Assembly: GCA_030704615.1 (NCBI GenBank) | Contig: CM060733.1 | Coordinates: forward strand, 7,070,001 to 7,134,000 | Source of the DNA: Takakia lepidozioides | Taxonomy: Eukaryota > Streptophyta > Takakiopsida > Takakiales > Takakiaceae | Direction: 5' to 3' | DNA length: 64,000 nucleotides | Shown: piece by piece, positions 13,501 to 24,889 of the stretch | How positions within the stretch are numbered: position 1 is the stretch's first letter | Layout: every line of letters starts with the position of its first letter | Program-made: the position numbers and the translations under genes | Notes under the pieces: model-generated | Told to the model about the DNA's origin: nothing | What the model saw: only the letters and a program-made list of their open reading frames with translations | The model's database searches: none

Positions 13501-14510
13501 CAGTCAGGGTATAACAGCCCAGGTGCCGAGGTATTTTGTGTCAATAAGGAAGCCCCTCTGCCATTCAACACTGCATGTTGCAGCTGCTGTCATATCTTGC
13601 AAGTTACAATCACGTGGATGCATAGAAAGAATTCTCAGGTTGTTTCCACCTCAGTTAAAGTATCTCATAGGTTCTTTCAAATGAGCTCCCAGACTTGCTG
13701 GCATGCTTCCCTAAATCAAGCTCAATTTCTGGCCGGTAAGGAGGTGGTATGCACAATTACAAACTTGGGCACTTAATCTTCCACTTTTTTTGCGTGAAGG
13801 TTACGAAGATATCGTCAGAGCTTATGGACATTACGTGGGCTCATAATCTGTGACGTCTTTGGCATGAGAACCCGGATGCATAGCCTTGCGGTCATTGACC
13901 CAAAATTAAGTACAATGGTGACAATCTCTGACAATTTTGGATGCGACCATGATGGCCACAGCTCTGTATCAGCCATGGTCCGTCTTGCGAGATTGAGTTC
14001 ACCCGAGGACTAACTCAAACACAAGTGTCACTTAGAGTGACCGTGAATGGTAGGTGATCAGGATAAGGCCACTCGCAATAAGAAAGAAGCGGGAAGACGA
14101 AGATATGTACAACAGTTATATCCCCCAATTAGAAAAGATGTAAAATCTCCTCACACACACAGGTCCTCGCAATATCAAAACGCAGAATTTACCTCAAAAG
14201 GGGGAAGAGCTCTCTCTCCTTCGACATTGACTGTAGATATGCCCAAAATAATCTGCACCACCGGCACAACCGCGCAGAAGGCAGCTAACAAGATTGCAAA
14301 ACAGTGACCCCAGGCCACCCTTACTTTGAATCTCTTAAGAGAGGAACCGTACAAGAGGCGGCGAATTCGACGAGCAGCCACAAACATAAGAACCAGGTCG
14401 GTGAGGTTGATGATGACAGTGTCAACCAGACACGGAGTGTATGCGCCAAACCCATTCGTGAGTTTTGTTTCCCACACCCCTCCCACACGCGGCCTGCAAA
14501 AACCATCCAT
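7596..14510 (-). CDS. ABCC: ABCC1/2-type vacuolar ABC transporter, two exons
   Basis: Exon 1 is 14510-14193 (true ATG at 14510, 106 codons, donor GAG|GTAAAT, phase 0). Exon 2 is 12185-7596, 1529 codons plus TAA, after acceptor TGCCTGCAG at 12186. The total is 1635 aa; Arabidopsis ABCC1 and ABCC2 are about 1622. Order: an N-terminal TMD0 with the GFGAYTPC signature, TMD1, NBD1, TMD2, NBD2. NBD1 near residue 650 shows [18 protein letters not shown] and [14 protein letters not shown]2 near residue 1280 shows [18 protein letters not shown] and [11 protein letters not shown], with IAHR as the switch histidine. Known relatives pump glutathione conjugates, folates and phytochelatin-metal complexes into the vacuole; that role is inferred here. 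No frameshift or stop was found. The frame at 12161 opens with GTG, but the exon really begins at 12185. Confidence 0.95.
12186..14192 (-). other. Intron 1 of the ABCC gene (2 kb)
   Basis: The only intron I find in this gene. It is 2007 bases, with donor GTAAAT at 14192 and acceptor TGCAG at 12186, and splits the coding sequence within TMD0. Joining the exons gives 25 residues between PPFE and KTY-type landmarks, the same spacing as Arabidopsis ABCC2 as I recall it. About 13,238-13,270 matches the short repeat near 7.3 kb. Nothing else was recognised. Confidence 0.8.
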
Positions 14511-15530
14511 TGAATCCCGCCCTTTCTTCCCTCTCTCTTCCTCCGCCTCTCTGTGTCAACAATCCTCCATAACCATCCCCAGATCACAAGCCATGTCGCG
14601 AAAGGCAGGACCTATCTGGTGTACAAGCCCCCCTCGGAAGACGAGCCTCATCGTCAAGAGGGGGTCTCGCGAGTGGAAGACGACCAGCTTGTCTCGCCAC
14701 CTCATCACTCCAAACCTCCCTCCCGCTTCTGGCTATACTCCAGCTCATAAATATTGTTTTTTTGTTTTTTGTTTTTTGCAGAACAGGGGACAATGAACCT
14801 GGAAAATTTTATTATGGTAAGGAAAAAATAACCTTACAAAACAAAAAAAAACAAAAAAAACTTACAAGAGCCATGAAGGCAGAGGATAATTTTAGATAAT
14901 TAAATAATTTTTCTTCCTTTTAAATTTTCCCTTTTTTTGGTCCTTTTCTTCTTAGGGATTTGAACAGAGATAAATGCCGAAAAGAGATATAAGAAACAGA
15001 AAAGAGAGATATGAGAAAAACAATTAGCCACAAATGGCGAGACTACGAGGAGAAGGCCACGTTGCGTTACACGTGTCAGCAGGAAATCAGAAACCCTTCG
15101 ACCCTTACACCCAAAAGGAATCGCTATCATGAGCGTACGGTTTGACCTTGTCTGCCACGTGGACTCCATTACGTAATAGTCAACGGGAGCCGACGTCGTT
15201 GGCGGCAATTCGTCAAAACGGCAGCGACGGCGACGGAAGTGCCATGCCACTTTCGGACAGCCCTACACGGTAGGTGCACGACGTGGCTCATACGTGTCAT
15301 TTAGTAGTAAATTGCAGTTCAACATTGCTGAGGTGGGCATATAGTCTTCGTACTATTTGGTACATATCAGAAGCCAGACAATTGGATTTCTGTCCATCCA
15401 TCCATATGATTCTGAGAAAGCATAAACGTCCCTTCCACCTGCGTTGCAGCAGCAAAACAAGAAGCTGTCTGACTTGGTGTGGCCTGAGGCTGATCGCCTT
15501 ACAATTGCATACAACGACTCTACGGAGGGA
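14511..15530. other. Upstream region of ABCC, with a LINE-tail-like repeat
   Basis: Presumed promoter and 5' UTR of the minus-strand ABCC gene. Position 14756-14880 carries a dispersed repeat (listed separately). The remainder shows nothing recognisable. Confidence 0.5.
14756..14880 (-). repeat. Dispersed LINE-3'-end-like repeat, copy a
   Basis: The plus strand reads a T/GT-rich run, then AGAACAGGGGACAATGAACC, a CTGGAAAATTTTATTA block, then GGTAAGGAAAAAATAACCTT and GAGCCATGAAGGC. The same block order occurs at 21,075-21,196 in opposite orientation and in degenerate form at 25,489-25,580 and 49,893-49,975. The A-rich end after the GTTCTC-type block suggests the 3' tail of a LINE or SINE inserted in minus orientation. 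Confidence 0.55.
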
Positions 15531-15993
15531 CGATAAGATTCCAGTCATTGACCTCTCAAAGCTTGGGAGTGATGACGGGAGATACAGAGAGTGCCTCGCA
15601 AGGAAGATGGTGGAAGCGGGTTCCGAGTGGGAGTTTCTTCAGGTGATGAGAAAATTGCAGGCTCACGCAAAGGTCTTTTTTGGTCTTCATCTGGAGCAGA
15701 AACAATTTAAAGCTTTCAGTGAAAGCGGTGTTGGGTATGGCGTTAGCCGGAACCGGTGGTGAGCCAGCAACTGGATGGAGGGGTTTGGTTTCCAGGGAGT
15801 TACAGGGTCGGAAGCGAGCTTCAAACAATATGCGCAGTCATGCCTTCCTGGTTGGCAGCTTGAAGAATTCAGGTAGCCATTGTTTTGGATGACCAATATT
15901 CTTGATTTCTTCATGCTTTGTAATCTAAGCTCTACTCAGGACCGGTCGGCCCAGCGTCATTCAGATTTGCAATGCTACTAAGCTGATATCTTA

Positions 15994-16651
15994 CCTAGGC
16001 CGGTTTACACGAGGGCCTGGACCCAAGACCAAGCTAGAAACTAGAAATCCTATTGGTCAAGAGCCTCAAATCGGGCCCAAGTGGTTGACACGAGGGTCCG
16101 GGCCCAAGACCAAGAAAATGACATGGCTACATGGCATGATTTATGGTGCCAAAGTCTTGGGCCCAGCCCCACAAAAGGAATGCTCCCGGATGGAGACCCA
16201 ACTCTTTCCCTTGGGCCCAAGAAACCTAGCATTAAGATAAAAAAAAATTAAGCCTATTATTGCCGTAGGATTGAAATAGGTCATAGATGGGGTTGTCCAG
16301 CAAATTGCTCGTATATAGCAAATTGCTCTATTATAAGTTGTTGCAATGCCAAAATGGGTGTAATCACGCGCATGAAGGCCATGAAGAGGACCAGAATATT
16401 ATGCCTTCTTGCTTCCATAGTTTAGGGATACACGATTTGATGGGAGACAACTTAAGCGTATAAGACAGAGAAAAGTGGCCAGTATTGGTGTAGGTTGGGC
16501 CTTAGGCTTGGGCTCAATAGGTTTATACGAAGAGGGCCTGGTTCCTTGAAAAATATATGGTAATCAGTTCATACAGCCCAATTGTGGGCCCAAAAGCTCT
16601 AGTCTTCTTGGGCCCATGATTTCTTGGGCTCGCCCTTGTGTAAACCGGCCC
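15994..16651. mobile_element. PIF/Harbinger-like MITE
   Basis: Left end GGCCGGTTTACACGAGGGC (from about 15,998) and right end GCCCTTGTGTAAACCGGCC (to about 16,650) are near-perfect terminal inverted repeats. TTA trinucleotides lie outside both ends (15,991-15,993 and 16,652-16,654), matching the TTA/TWA target duplication of PIF/Harbinger elements. The interior has no coding capacity and repeats a GGGCCCAAGACCAAG phrase. It sits between two exon relics of the dioxygenase pseudogene, so probably inserted into an intron. Confidence 0.75.
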
Positions 16652-16839
16652 TTAGTTTTCGATAACACTCTTGTTGACCAACCAAATGTTTATATTCACG
16701 TGTCAAGAAGCTTTGCTGCCGGCCCACATATCTATCTAGAAGCTTACAATCCTTTCTCCAAACTCGATGAAAAGCTTCTGCACGTTAGCTGGCATGCATT
16801 GGCCTTATTGATGAAACACCTCAAACCACTATAAATAGC

Positions 16840-18430
16840 TAGATGAAAAATTATCACCTACCTAATGAGGACTGTCTCGATGTCTCGTTGAGTAGCGGAG
16901 TTCTTCGTCATAGTCAATGGTATGGCTTTATCTTTTTGGATCTTGCCACCTCGCACCTCAGCGGGTAGTCTTGCCTGACCTTGAGGTTCATAGAACCTGT
17001 TATCTTCAGGTCCCATCTAGACCTGTCGTAGGTTCAAACTCGACATATGGTGCACGTTTCAATAACTACCCACCTTCCCCGGACTTATCCCTGGCTCAAT
17101 GTAGCAAGGTCTTCAAATTTTCACAAAATGATCTAAGCTATAGCTAATTATGGGTCAGGGTACATATGTTCCTCAAATCTGAAAAGTTTAGAAGAACTCT
17201 TCTTTCTCAAACCAAGAATAGATTGTTTTGCAGTGATGGAAGAAATATGTGATGTTGAGGGTTTATCTTCAGAGGAAAAAAACCAAGTGACTGAGATTTT
17301 GTAGGATCGTTGGCTTTTCATACACAGTCCACCATATTGTGTCAGGTTTGTCTAATTAGACTCTAAATGGAAAGATAAAGAGCAAAACAAATATGAAGAA
17401 GTGATGAAGGGATTCCGGACGGTGCGGGATCAATTTTATCCTGATGTAATCAAGCTACAATTGAGAAGCAATTGACATGCTACATGAATAATTGGGGTCT
17501 ATTTGCAATCCAATTGCAAAATTGGTTGCCACAGACCTTCCTTACACATGTTTGGTGGAAGTCATACGGAGCAGAGGTTCATATATTGCAAATTCTTGCA
17601 ATCAAAATAATGAATCAAGAGATTGGACATCTGCATGTTAGATGAATTGGAGTAGCTTTGATTCTGTTCATAGCAAGCCTAAGAATTGAGTCCTAGACAT
17701 GCTTTAGAATTAGTATTTGTGTTTAGTAGATTTCGTCTCAAAGACAAAGTCTTTGATCCGGAGTATAAAGAAGAATTTGTACAATGGATGAGTGAATAAG
17801 AGGACTCGTAGGAGGAATGACACTTGAATTGTCAAGAATTGTACTAATTCTTCAATGAATGCAATTTTTATCCTCACGTTCTCCTACGTAAAGCGGACTG
17901 TTCCGGAGTACAATGTTTTTTGGGTTTTTTTAGTTGAAAAAAAAAAGGGCATGTACTCCGGACGTGGTGACTTAGAAATCAGTAAGGATATATAGTATTG
18001 GGATATATAGACTGTGCATATTTGAATGATTTGTGCATACAACATTTGAATTCACCATCAACCTATCAAAGAAGGATCTCATTTGAAGATTAAGAACATG
18101 GACCGGGGCATCATGCGAAATCCAAGAAAACGTTCGGTGCCTTTCAAAGAGAATCCGCGTTATAAAAACATTTAAATATCAAGTACTTAGACATCTAATG
18201 CTTTGACACACCTGTAAAAGATCACCGACGTTGATGATATGGGAACCACTGCGCCTAAACTGTAACCCAAATAGAAACAACATTGTCAACTGTTATACAT
18301 GCCCCATTTGGTCTCATATTACACCATTGTGTATAGTCCAGTTGACAAATCTACTTTGTGCATTCAATTCAAATTTGTCATACTCCGTTCTATAGCTTGG
18401 ACTAAGCCTTCGGCTGAGACTTTTTCTACC
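16840..18430. other. Intronic or spacer DNA within the dioxygenase pseudogene
   Basis: No recognisable exon or element was found. AT-rich frames are short. The missing dioxygenase exon with the HxD iron motif would be expected here, but I could not identify it. Confidence 0.4.
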
Positions 18431-18769
18431 CACGGGTATGGAGTAATGGACGGCTGGTGAGTATTGAGTATCAGGCTGTTCAGAATGCAACGGCAACCTA
18501 GCCGAGAAGCGGGCATGGTTAACCTTCAAAAAGCACGCCGATGATGCCGAGAGTGTGCGCATGTGGACCGCGTTTATCAGTAGGTGTCTTCTTCTAACAA
18601 AGCCAGAAGCACTCGTCTTTGCGCCACTAGAGCTCATCGATGATGAGCATCCTAGCTTGTACAAACCGTTCTTGAGGTCTGAGTACATGGCCTACAACAT
18701 GTCAACCATTACTTTGAAAGGGAGGTCCAATCCACTTCAAGGTTTTTTCAGGAAACATCACCTTGGCAC

Positions 18770-19665
18770 TTGCAGTCCAAGTACCCATGTTGACCAAGGT
18801 CCCCATTCGAAAACCATGGTTACACTAGCATTGATCATGATTAAAACCAACTTATGGCCATCAACTGGATAAATATATGATCACCAGCGGTACAAGCTAT
18901 CCCCACATATGATCGTGGGCTTAGGCCTACTCAATGTGGGGGCACCTGTGGGGTATGGGTTGGCCCTGCTAGTCTGCCTGGTGTGTTGTAGGACCTTGGA
19001 AAGGCCCACTTGTACCCAGTCCATCTCTCTATTGAACAGGTGCGCTGTTCCTTAACTTATGGAAGGTATTGGTTGTTTGTAACATCAGTTGTTCCTGTCT
19101 CGAGGCATGGAAAGGACGTATGGTTGAGGGATTTTTCCTTCCTTTCTTAGAAAGTTTTTTCTCTTCCTGATAGCATTTGCATTGCCACAAACAAGAAGAC
19201 AAGGATCATTGGAGTTAGGTCATGGGGGGTTTTTCAATTACTGGCTGGGCAGATACGATTTTGTATTCACATCATATCTTCCATCTCCAACAAGAGTTCT
19301 GCCTTACCAGTCCTGGCAACTGGCCACCACCAGCTTTTGCAGATGCAATGCCAGCCAGTATTCCGAGTCTAATGGCAGTTTGGGCACGATAGATGCCCCG
19401 TCAGTCTGCTGGCTACAAATTCAACCAAGGTTATGGATAGCCGCTCTGTTTGAGCAACCTGTGGATGACTTGATCCCTGCTTCCCTTTGTCGGCTCTTCT
19501 CCCCAATGCAGCCGCACATCTGTCTCTCACAGATCCTAGCGGGGTTTTGGATTGAAGGTTATTTTGGTGGTCTACTGAATGGTCGAAGGTTCTATATTTC
19601 AATGTCTCAACCATAGTGAACAGGCTGTCTCAATGAGGAGATCCTTTGTGAAATATGTACAAGCT
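18770..19665. other. Spacer with no recognised gene
   Basis: A 144-codon plus-strand frame at 19,182-19,616 has no family-like motifs and no splice context that I can support. Nothing else was seen. Confidence 0.45.
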
Positions 19666-19669
19666 TTAA

Positions 19670-20765
19670 GACTTTGGACCAGCGGTCGGGTGAGACCACC
19701 ACCACCAGTTTTAAAAGAAGGCCAGGAGAGGAAGTCGACAAAATTACTTTCGCTACTCACGCAGATGTTCACACACTGTGTAAGGAGGGAAGATTGGAAG
19801 AGGCACTTTACATTCTGGACCAACAGAGGCGCTGGAACAGATTCCAATATTTATGTTTGTCTTGTGTAGGGGTGTATCAAGATGAAAGCCCTGGAAGGGC
19901 AGCAAGTTCATGCCACATCATCCGAAGTGCATTCAAGCCAAACATTTGTGTACTCAATACCCTTGTCAACATGTATACCAAGTGTGGGAGCATGGTGGAT
20001 GCACGTCAGGTGTTTTAGGCAATGCCAAAACGAGGTCTGCACATTTGGACTTTGATAATGGCAGGATTTCTTGTGCATGCGCACGCCGAAGAGGCTTTCA
20101 GACTATACGAGCAAATGCAGCAAGAAGGCGCGAGGCCCGGGAAGGTCACATACACTACCGCTCCCAATGCTTGTGCCACCCTAGGAGCCTTGGATTGGGG
20201 TAAGAGGGTCCACACCAAATCACTCAAACTGAATTGAGTCAGACGTTTTTCGGATTCCAGCCTAGTTCACATGTATTGCAAATGCGGGAGTGTAAAGGAC
20301 GCTGCAAGTCTTCGACAAAGTGGCTTATCGAGATACGGTCTCGTGGCGTGCTATGTGGCCATAGTGAAGGGGCTCTGAAGATCTATGAGCAAATGCAACT
20401 GGAAGGGGTATGGCCAGGGTCACATTTATCTGCATTTTCAATGCCTGTGCCAATCTAGGAGCCCTAGAAGCCTATTTCCCAAGCCTATTTGGAGGGCTAG
20501 ATGCTCTTTCATTTTCCAGGGAAAATGCCCCAGTGTCAGATCTATCCTCTGCAAAATATATGTGGATCTGATGACTGAGGGCAGAAAAGCATGGGTGGCT
20601 TTGCTTGCAGCAGCCAGCAGGTGTAACGAAAGGATTTGCCAGCAGCTATACTCGGACTTCGACCTCTCCTGGGCAAAAGACAACACCCTCTGCACCAGGC
20701 AATCGGAATCCAGAGTCCATTGGAATGATGACATCCCCAGGGATTGGCAAATCGCCTGCTGACTC
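19670..20765 (+). pseudogene. PPR protein body, pseudogene
   Basis: Plant PLS-class PPR repeats are readable across several frames: HTLCKEGRLEEALYILDQQ, HIIRSAFKPNICVLNTLVNM, YTKCGSMVDARQVF, AEEAFRLYEQMQQEG, TYTTAPNACATLGALDWGK, SSLVHMYCKCGSVKDA and ALKIYEQMQLEGVWPG, then a possible E-motif start at AWVALLAAASRC. A TAG at 20,016-20,018 interrupts the frame after ARQVF. Further frame changes occur near 19,850, 20,235 and 20,340-20,400. Intact relatives are organelle RNA-binding proteins, often C-to-U editing factors. The matching DYW tail is about 3.8 kb downstream at 24.5 kb, after unrelated DNA. Confidence 0.85.
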
Positions 20766-22600
20766 CGAAGCTCCCGGACATCAATTGGAGACACCAGAAA
20801 CTGAGCTCCTCCAAATCAAAAGCGCATCTGGACTTGGGGAGTGGCAGGCAGTAGTGTGCTTCTGCTTGTGAGCACATTTGTTCCACTTTGCTCGGCTTGG
20901 TTTAGTGTTCTGGACAGTTGCCTGCATGTTTAGGTGTAGCTTCTGCGCCTTAATGCTTTCTGCGCTAGGCTTTCTCTTCCTATACTAGTTTTTGGAAGGT
21001 TTTCCTTATCTCATCATTCTCCTGTTCGGACTTATCCAGCTTCTCCCCCTTGTCCCTTAGTTCCCTGGGTGTTCCCCATGCATTAAGCCTTCACGGCTTT
21101 CCTGGAGGTTATTTTTTCCTCCGCGGTGTTCTCCCTCCTTTTTGGTTAATGAAATTCTCCAGGGCCTTTGTCCCCTGTTCTCTAAAAACACAAAAAAACA
21201 AAATTTAAAAAAAAGAGAGTAGAAAGCAAAGGAGTGGAACAAGGTCCTGCATGTGCAGTGCTCTATCAAACGGTTATGAAGTGATGCATCACAAGCCCTC
21301 AATGCGGAGAGGGAAAGGTTGAGAACAAATTCCACCCGCAAGACACGATAAGACCGTGAGAGAGCTCTTGCAAGAACCCAGTCATGGAGCCTTGCGGTGT
21401 TGCTGCGCGCTTAAATTGTACTTAAACACATAATCCACAATGGCTATACTTATTGATAGAGTTAGCATTTCTTTGTCTTTGGTGTTGGATCTGCAGCGAG
21501 CAATACCTGTAGTAAATACAATCTGGGCGTTGAAATCTTGGAACCATCATCCACGTGATCATCCTCTATATTTGGTGCCCGCTGTATGCGCATCATAGTC
21601 AGAACCATCAAAATCTATGTAGCCTCCTTCTGTTGCGGAGTCCATATGCTTTGGATTTTTCAGTGAAAACCATCGGTTGTGTGCAGCTCAGCAGCCAGAA
21701 CTTGAAGCAGTCTCAAATCACGGAAGTTTGAAGTACTTAGCCAACCCATCCCAATTGAGTCGTAGAGACAATGTTGTTGTGTAGAACTACCATCACAGCT
21801 CTACAAGGATCTTTTCAAACAAAAGGGAGAGATTCACACAACTTCCAGCTTGTGTGCACTACCAGCCTAGAACTGCAATAACAAGAAACACCAGCAGGTG
21901 ACAGACAAAGAATCATCATTGTTGTTAGTATGAGCAACGGAAACCATGGTCCAATCCACATACAGAACTGTGCAAGATCAGGAACAAAATGATAGTTTCC
22001 TCTATATCCACAACTAGCAAAGGGCAGGTCCCCATGTACATGGCCTCACCTTGTCCCAAACATGCGAAGGATAAGACATGAGCTCCTGCTAAAGTGTTTG
22101 TGCTCATTACTAAGCCTGCACACACATACCAATAGAAAGCTTTAGAATGTCTCTCCGAACGGGAGTGGATGGCTCTTCAAAGTGGCCTCCTCTGTACTCT
22201 GCTTCTTCACTGGAAGGAAGAATACCTACTGCAGACAATCTCATGTAGGAAGGCAAACCAATCCCTACTTGATTATACTTTCAGAATTACATGCACAGGT
22301 GTAAGAGGCTCTTGGCCCACCAACCTTGACCAGGGAACTCTTTTTGACAAAGGGAGGGGTTAACCTCTCTCTTACCCCACAAGTAATGCAGAATGCTTTC
22401 CCAAAAACAGGTTGTCAATGAGCCTCTTCTTCCACCCCAGGACATTCTGCCAGCAATGATTTCTCAGAATCATACTGCACAAACCCCACCCACTCTATTA
22501 GGACAGCCAATTTCACAACTGCGATTGAAGAGAAGTCTTATTTTATTACACAATTTCAATTCACATTTCCTTTTGTGCTTCCTCCTTGTTAATGATATTT
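20766..22600. other. Spacer with a LINE-tail-like repeat
   Basis: Apart from the dispersed repeat at 21,075-21,196, I see no gene. Position 20,880-21,075 is pyrimidine-rich and may be the rest of the same element's 3' region. Confidence 0.4.
21075..21196 (+). repeat. Dispersed LINE-3'-end-like repeat, copy b
   Basis: Reads GCCTTCACGGCTTTCCTGG, AGGTTATTTTTTCCTC, then AATGAAATTCTCCAGGGCC, TTTGTCCCCTGTTCTC and an A/CA-rich tail. This is the reverse complement of copy a at 14,756-14,880. The A-rich end identifies this as the 3' end in the plus orientation. Confidence 0.55.
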
Positions 22601-22625
22601 CCTTCTTAATCCAGAGAGGACATAC

Positions 22626-24360
22626 ATTGTATTTATCAGCAACTGTGCCAGGAAATTCACAATGGTCCTGCAAAACGCCTGATGAAGGACATTCGAATTG
22701 AGTCTTGAAGGATGAACAAACCCTGACATCTGGCCATCCGTTGTATGAGCTCACACACACATATGTTGAAAGAAACCAAATCTACGAACCTGAATGCCAC
22801 AATACAGGCAATAGTGGAACTGACTCCGCAACCTCTCCAAATGCTCCTGCAACATCTGCCACAATACCTTCTGGTTTTAGTCCATCAGGACCCTGACATG
22901 TCTCATGTGAACCATGCAACCTCTCCTCAGGAGGGAGGCGCTGATGATCACCCCTAACAAAGTCAAGCAGACAGATGAAGCTAAGCAGATTAACCTTGAC
23001 AGAATCTAGTTAGCAATGCCGTCAGCATAACAACAAGTTCCTACATTTTTGCTGATGCTATGAAGCCACCCTAGGTAGTATAATCTTGACAGCCTGGAGC
23101 AGAGGAGAGGAGACTCCCTACAGTGCAGCCTAAGCCCCTGTTTATGTCTAAGTCCTATGGATCTCCATACTCTGAATGCCCACTGAACCCTGAAATAAGT
23201 CCAGACACAAATCACAGTCAAAGATGTTTACCTCCTGTGTCACTATCTCCTCCTCCTCTTCCTCTGCCTCCTCAGCGCCATCTTGTTCAGTCTGAACTTC
23301 CTTGCTTGCGAGCTTCTCCACTGGCCCCTCCCGGGATGGTGCAGCAGATTGAGAAGCACATTCCTCAAGCTGTAAAAGGGCAGTGCTAGCCTTGCCATAG
23401 TCACTCACGAGTTTCCAGTTCTGCCAAGTGCCCCTTCGCCGTTCCTGGAACCCAACCCGCAACTCGTCCACCTTCTTCCTCGTCCTTTCCTGAGCAGAAT
23501 GTCGCTTTCTAGCCTTCTGCTCTTTCTCCTCCCTCACCACCCCGTCTCTACCAAGCCCTGTACGGTTGCGTTTTAGGTCCACATTAATGGGCTCCGTGGC
23601 TCCCTGGCCGTGCTTGCCTAGTGCATTACCGGGAGTGTAGCCCATCTTCTGCAGCAGCTTGAAGCCTATATTGGATTCTGGGATGGAAGCAGCCAATCCC
23701 TCCTGCCGATGCTCTTCCTCGGTCTTGTGCTGCTGCTTTTGCTTTATTCTTTTCTTCTCCTTCCAATTAATCTTCTCTTTGCCCTTCAGACGCAGACGGG
23801 ACATCGGATAAGTCTCTCCATCCTCTACTATATCAACAGTTTTGAATTGTTCTCCTTCACCCACATCTACATCTCAACAACCCAAGTCCAAAAGGAAAAC
23901 ATTGAAGAATATGCATGTTATTTAGCTTATAAAAATATAGACTAAAGTGCACCGAACGTTCGAAGAGTCAAGAGCCGAAGGAAATGGCAGCACGACGCAG
24001 ACGTGACGATGGTGAATAATATCAATTGAGGTTTTCAAACACTTGAAGAAATCGTGGTCTCTTCTCACACAAAGTTTCCCAAACACGGAGTACAGGTGTT
24101 GCAGCACGGCTCAAGAAACCACAAATGAAACCAAGCGACTATCTGAAAATATACCTGGGAACCCACAGGCGCACTGCTCCACCTACTGCACTTCTGAGCC
24201 AAAAAATGATAAGAGACAACGGGACAGGAGTTTGGGGAAGAAATCAGGGAAACGAGATTACCTTGGGAACAGACGCGGGAGGGAGAGGGTCTGGGGTGGG
24301 AATGAATCGGCCAAGATCGCCCATGTAGTCATCATCTTCTTCTTCTGCCCCTCCTGCCAT
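22626..24360 (-). CDS. GPATCH11: GPATCH11-like G-patch protein
   Basis: Exon 1 is 24360-24262, starting at a true ATG: a short acidic N-terminus with DDDYMGDLGRFIP, typical of the family, and donor AAG|GTAATC. Exon 2 is about 23822-23232: a basic coiled region, then the G-patch at roughly residues 84-126 (SNIGFKLLQKMGYTPGNALG, then GLGRDG), then charged coiled-coil and an EEEEEEIVTQE end, donor GAG|GTAAAC. The exon 2 acceptor (TAGAG|GAT) was chosen by frame and is uncertain by a few codons. A 26-codon candidate third exon (22703-22626) keeps phase and encodes LQDHCEFPGTVADKY, resembling the family's C-terminal C...CPG...D motif but degenerate; any last exon is unplaced. G-patch proteins usually activate DEAH helicases in RNA processing; that role is inferred. 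The first two exons look intact. Confidence 0.75.
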
Positions 24361-24548
24361 GCCTGGTCACACCAAACCACACCACCTTGTCTAGCTATAG
24401 CTTGGTGGCTATCCCCCTCCACCATAGCAGGAATTCCGAGAGCGCGAATGGAAACGAACGAGAACTTTTCTATGTCCAAGAAGGAGCGAACGAATAGGAA
24501 ACGTTGAAAACGTACACAGTTCGACACCTCCTTCCATGTCGGATGTCG

Positions 24549-24885
24549 GTTTGCGCTGAAATCCGTGCTGAGCTAAAGACATTGTGTGGCCAGATCAACG
24601 AGGCTGGATATGTGCTCGACACGCGCTTTTATAGTGCACGATGTGGAGGAACAAAAGGAACTTTCTCTTGGCTACCACAGTGAGAAGCTGGCCATGGCTT
24701 ATGGGCTCATCAGCACGTCCCCTGGGATGCCTATTCATGTGGATAAAAACCTTCGGGTATGTGGTGACTGCCACACCGACATGAAATTCATCTCGAAGAT
24801 TGTTGGGCGAGTGGTTGTTTTACGGGATGCCAACCGGTTCCACCAATTCCAAGAGGGTGTTTGATCTTGTGGGGACTACTGGTGA
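24549..24885 (+). pseudogene. DYW deaminase domain tail, pseudogene
   Basis: Encodes most of a plant DYW domain. Before a frame change near 24,620 it reads [19 protein letters not shown], then [19 protein letters not shown]. The zinc-binding cytidine-deaminase motif HSEKLA is followed by [17 protein letters not shown], and the end reads [21 protein letters not shown]. The in-frame TGA at 24,862-24,864 stands where the family has a cysteine codon, so the final DYW tripeptide is separated from the rest by one nonsense codon. With the frameshift this is a dead copy. It lies about 190 bases upstream of the oppositely oriented GPATCH11-like start. It may be the 3' end of the PPR relic at 19.7-20.8 kb. 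Confidence 0.88.
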
Positions 24886-24889
24886 ATAA

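Larger units (their letters stand above)
15532..18760 (+). pseudogene. 2-oxoglutarate/Fe(II) dioxygenase pseudogene, fragmented
   Basis: Pieces of one plant soluble dioxygenase occur in the correct order. At 15,532-15,768 is the N-terminal DIOX_N domain: IPVIDLSKL, VEAGSEWEFLQV, AKVFFGLHLEQK and GVGYG, with the usual NHGI segment deleted. At 15,772-15,882 another frame holds NWMEGFGFQG and FKQYAQ. At about 16,725-16,830 is a helix resembling EAYNPFSKLDEKLL. At 18,440-18,755 are VWSNGRLVSIEYQAVQN and LIDDEHPSLYKPFLRSEYM, the C-terminal domain. Decay is clear: a TGA after the first piece, a TAG and frame change after the VQN motif, and the second iron-ligand histidine reads Tyr (SIEYQAV rather than a SxEHxxV-type motif). 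I did not find the HxD exon. The subfamily (hormone or flavonoid oxidase type) cannot be decided by eye. Confidence 0.7.

Noticed and set aside
16917-17147. Possible tRNA-derived SINE with GGTTCAAACTCGAC as B box
   Set aside because: The B-box-like word is present at about 17,031, but no matching A box, tail or target duplication was found.
22470-22760. 96-codon minus-strand frame as a separate gene
   Set aside because: Only a 26-codon part resembles GPATCH11; the rest reads through a plausible donor into intron-like sequence.
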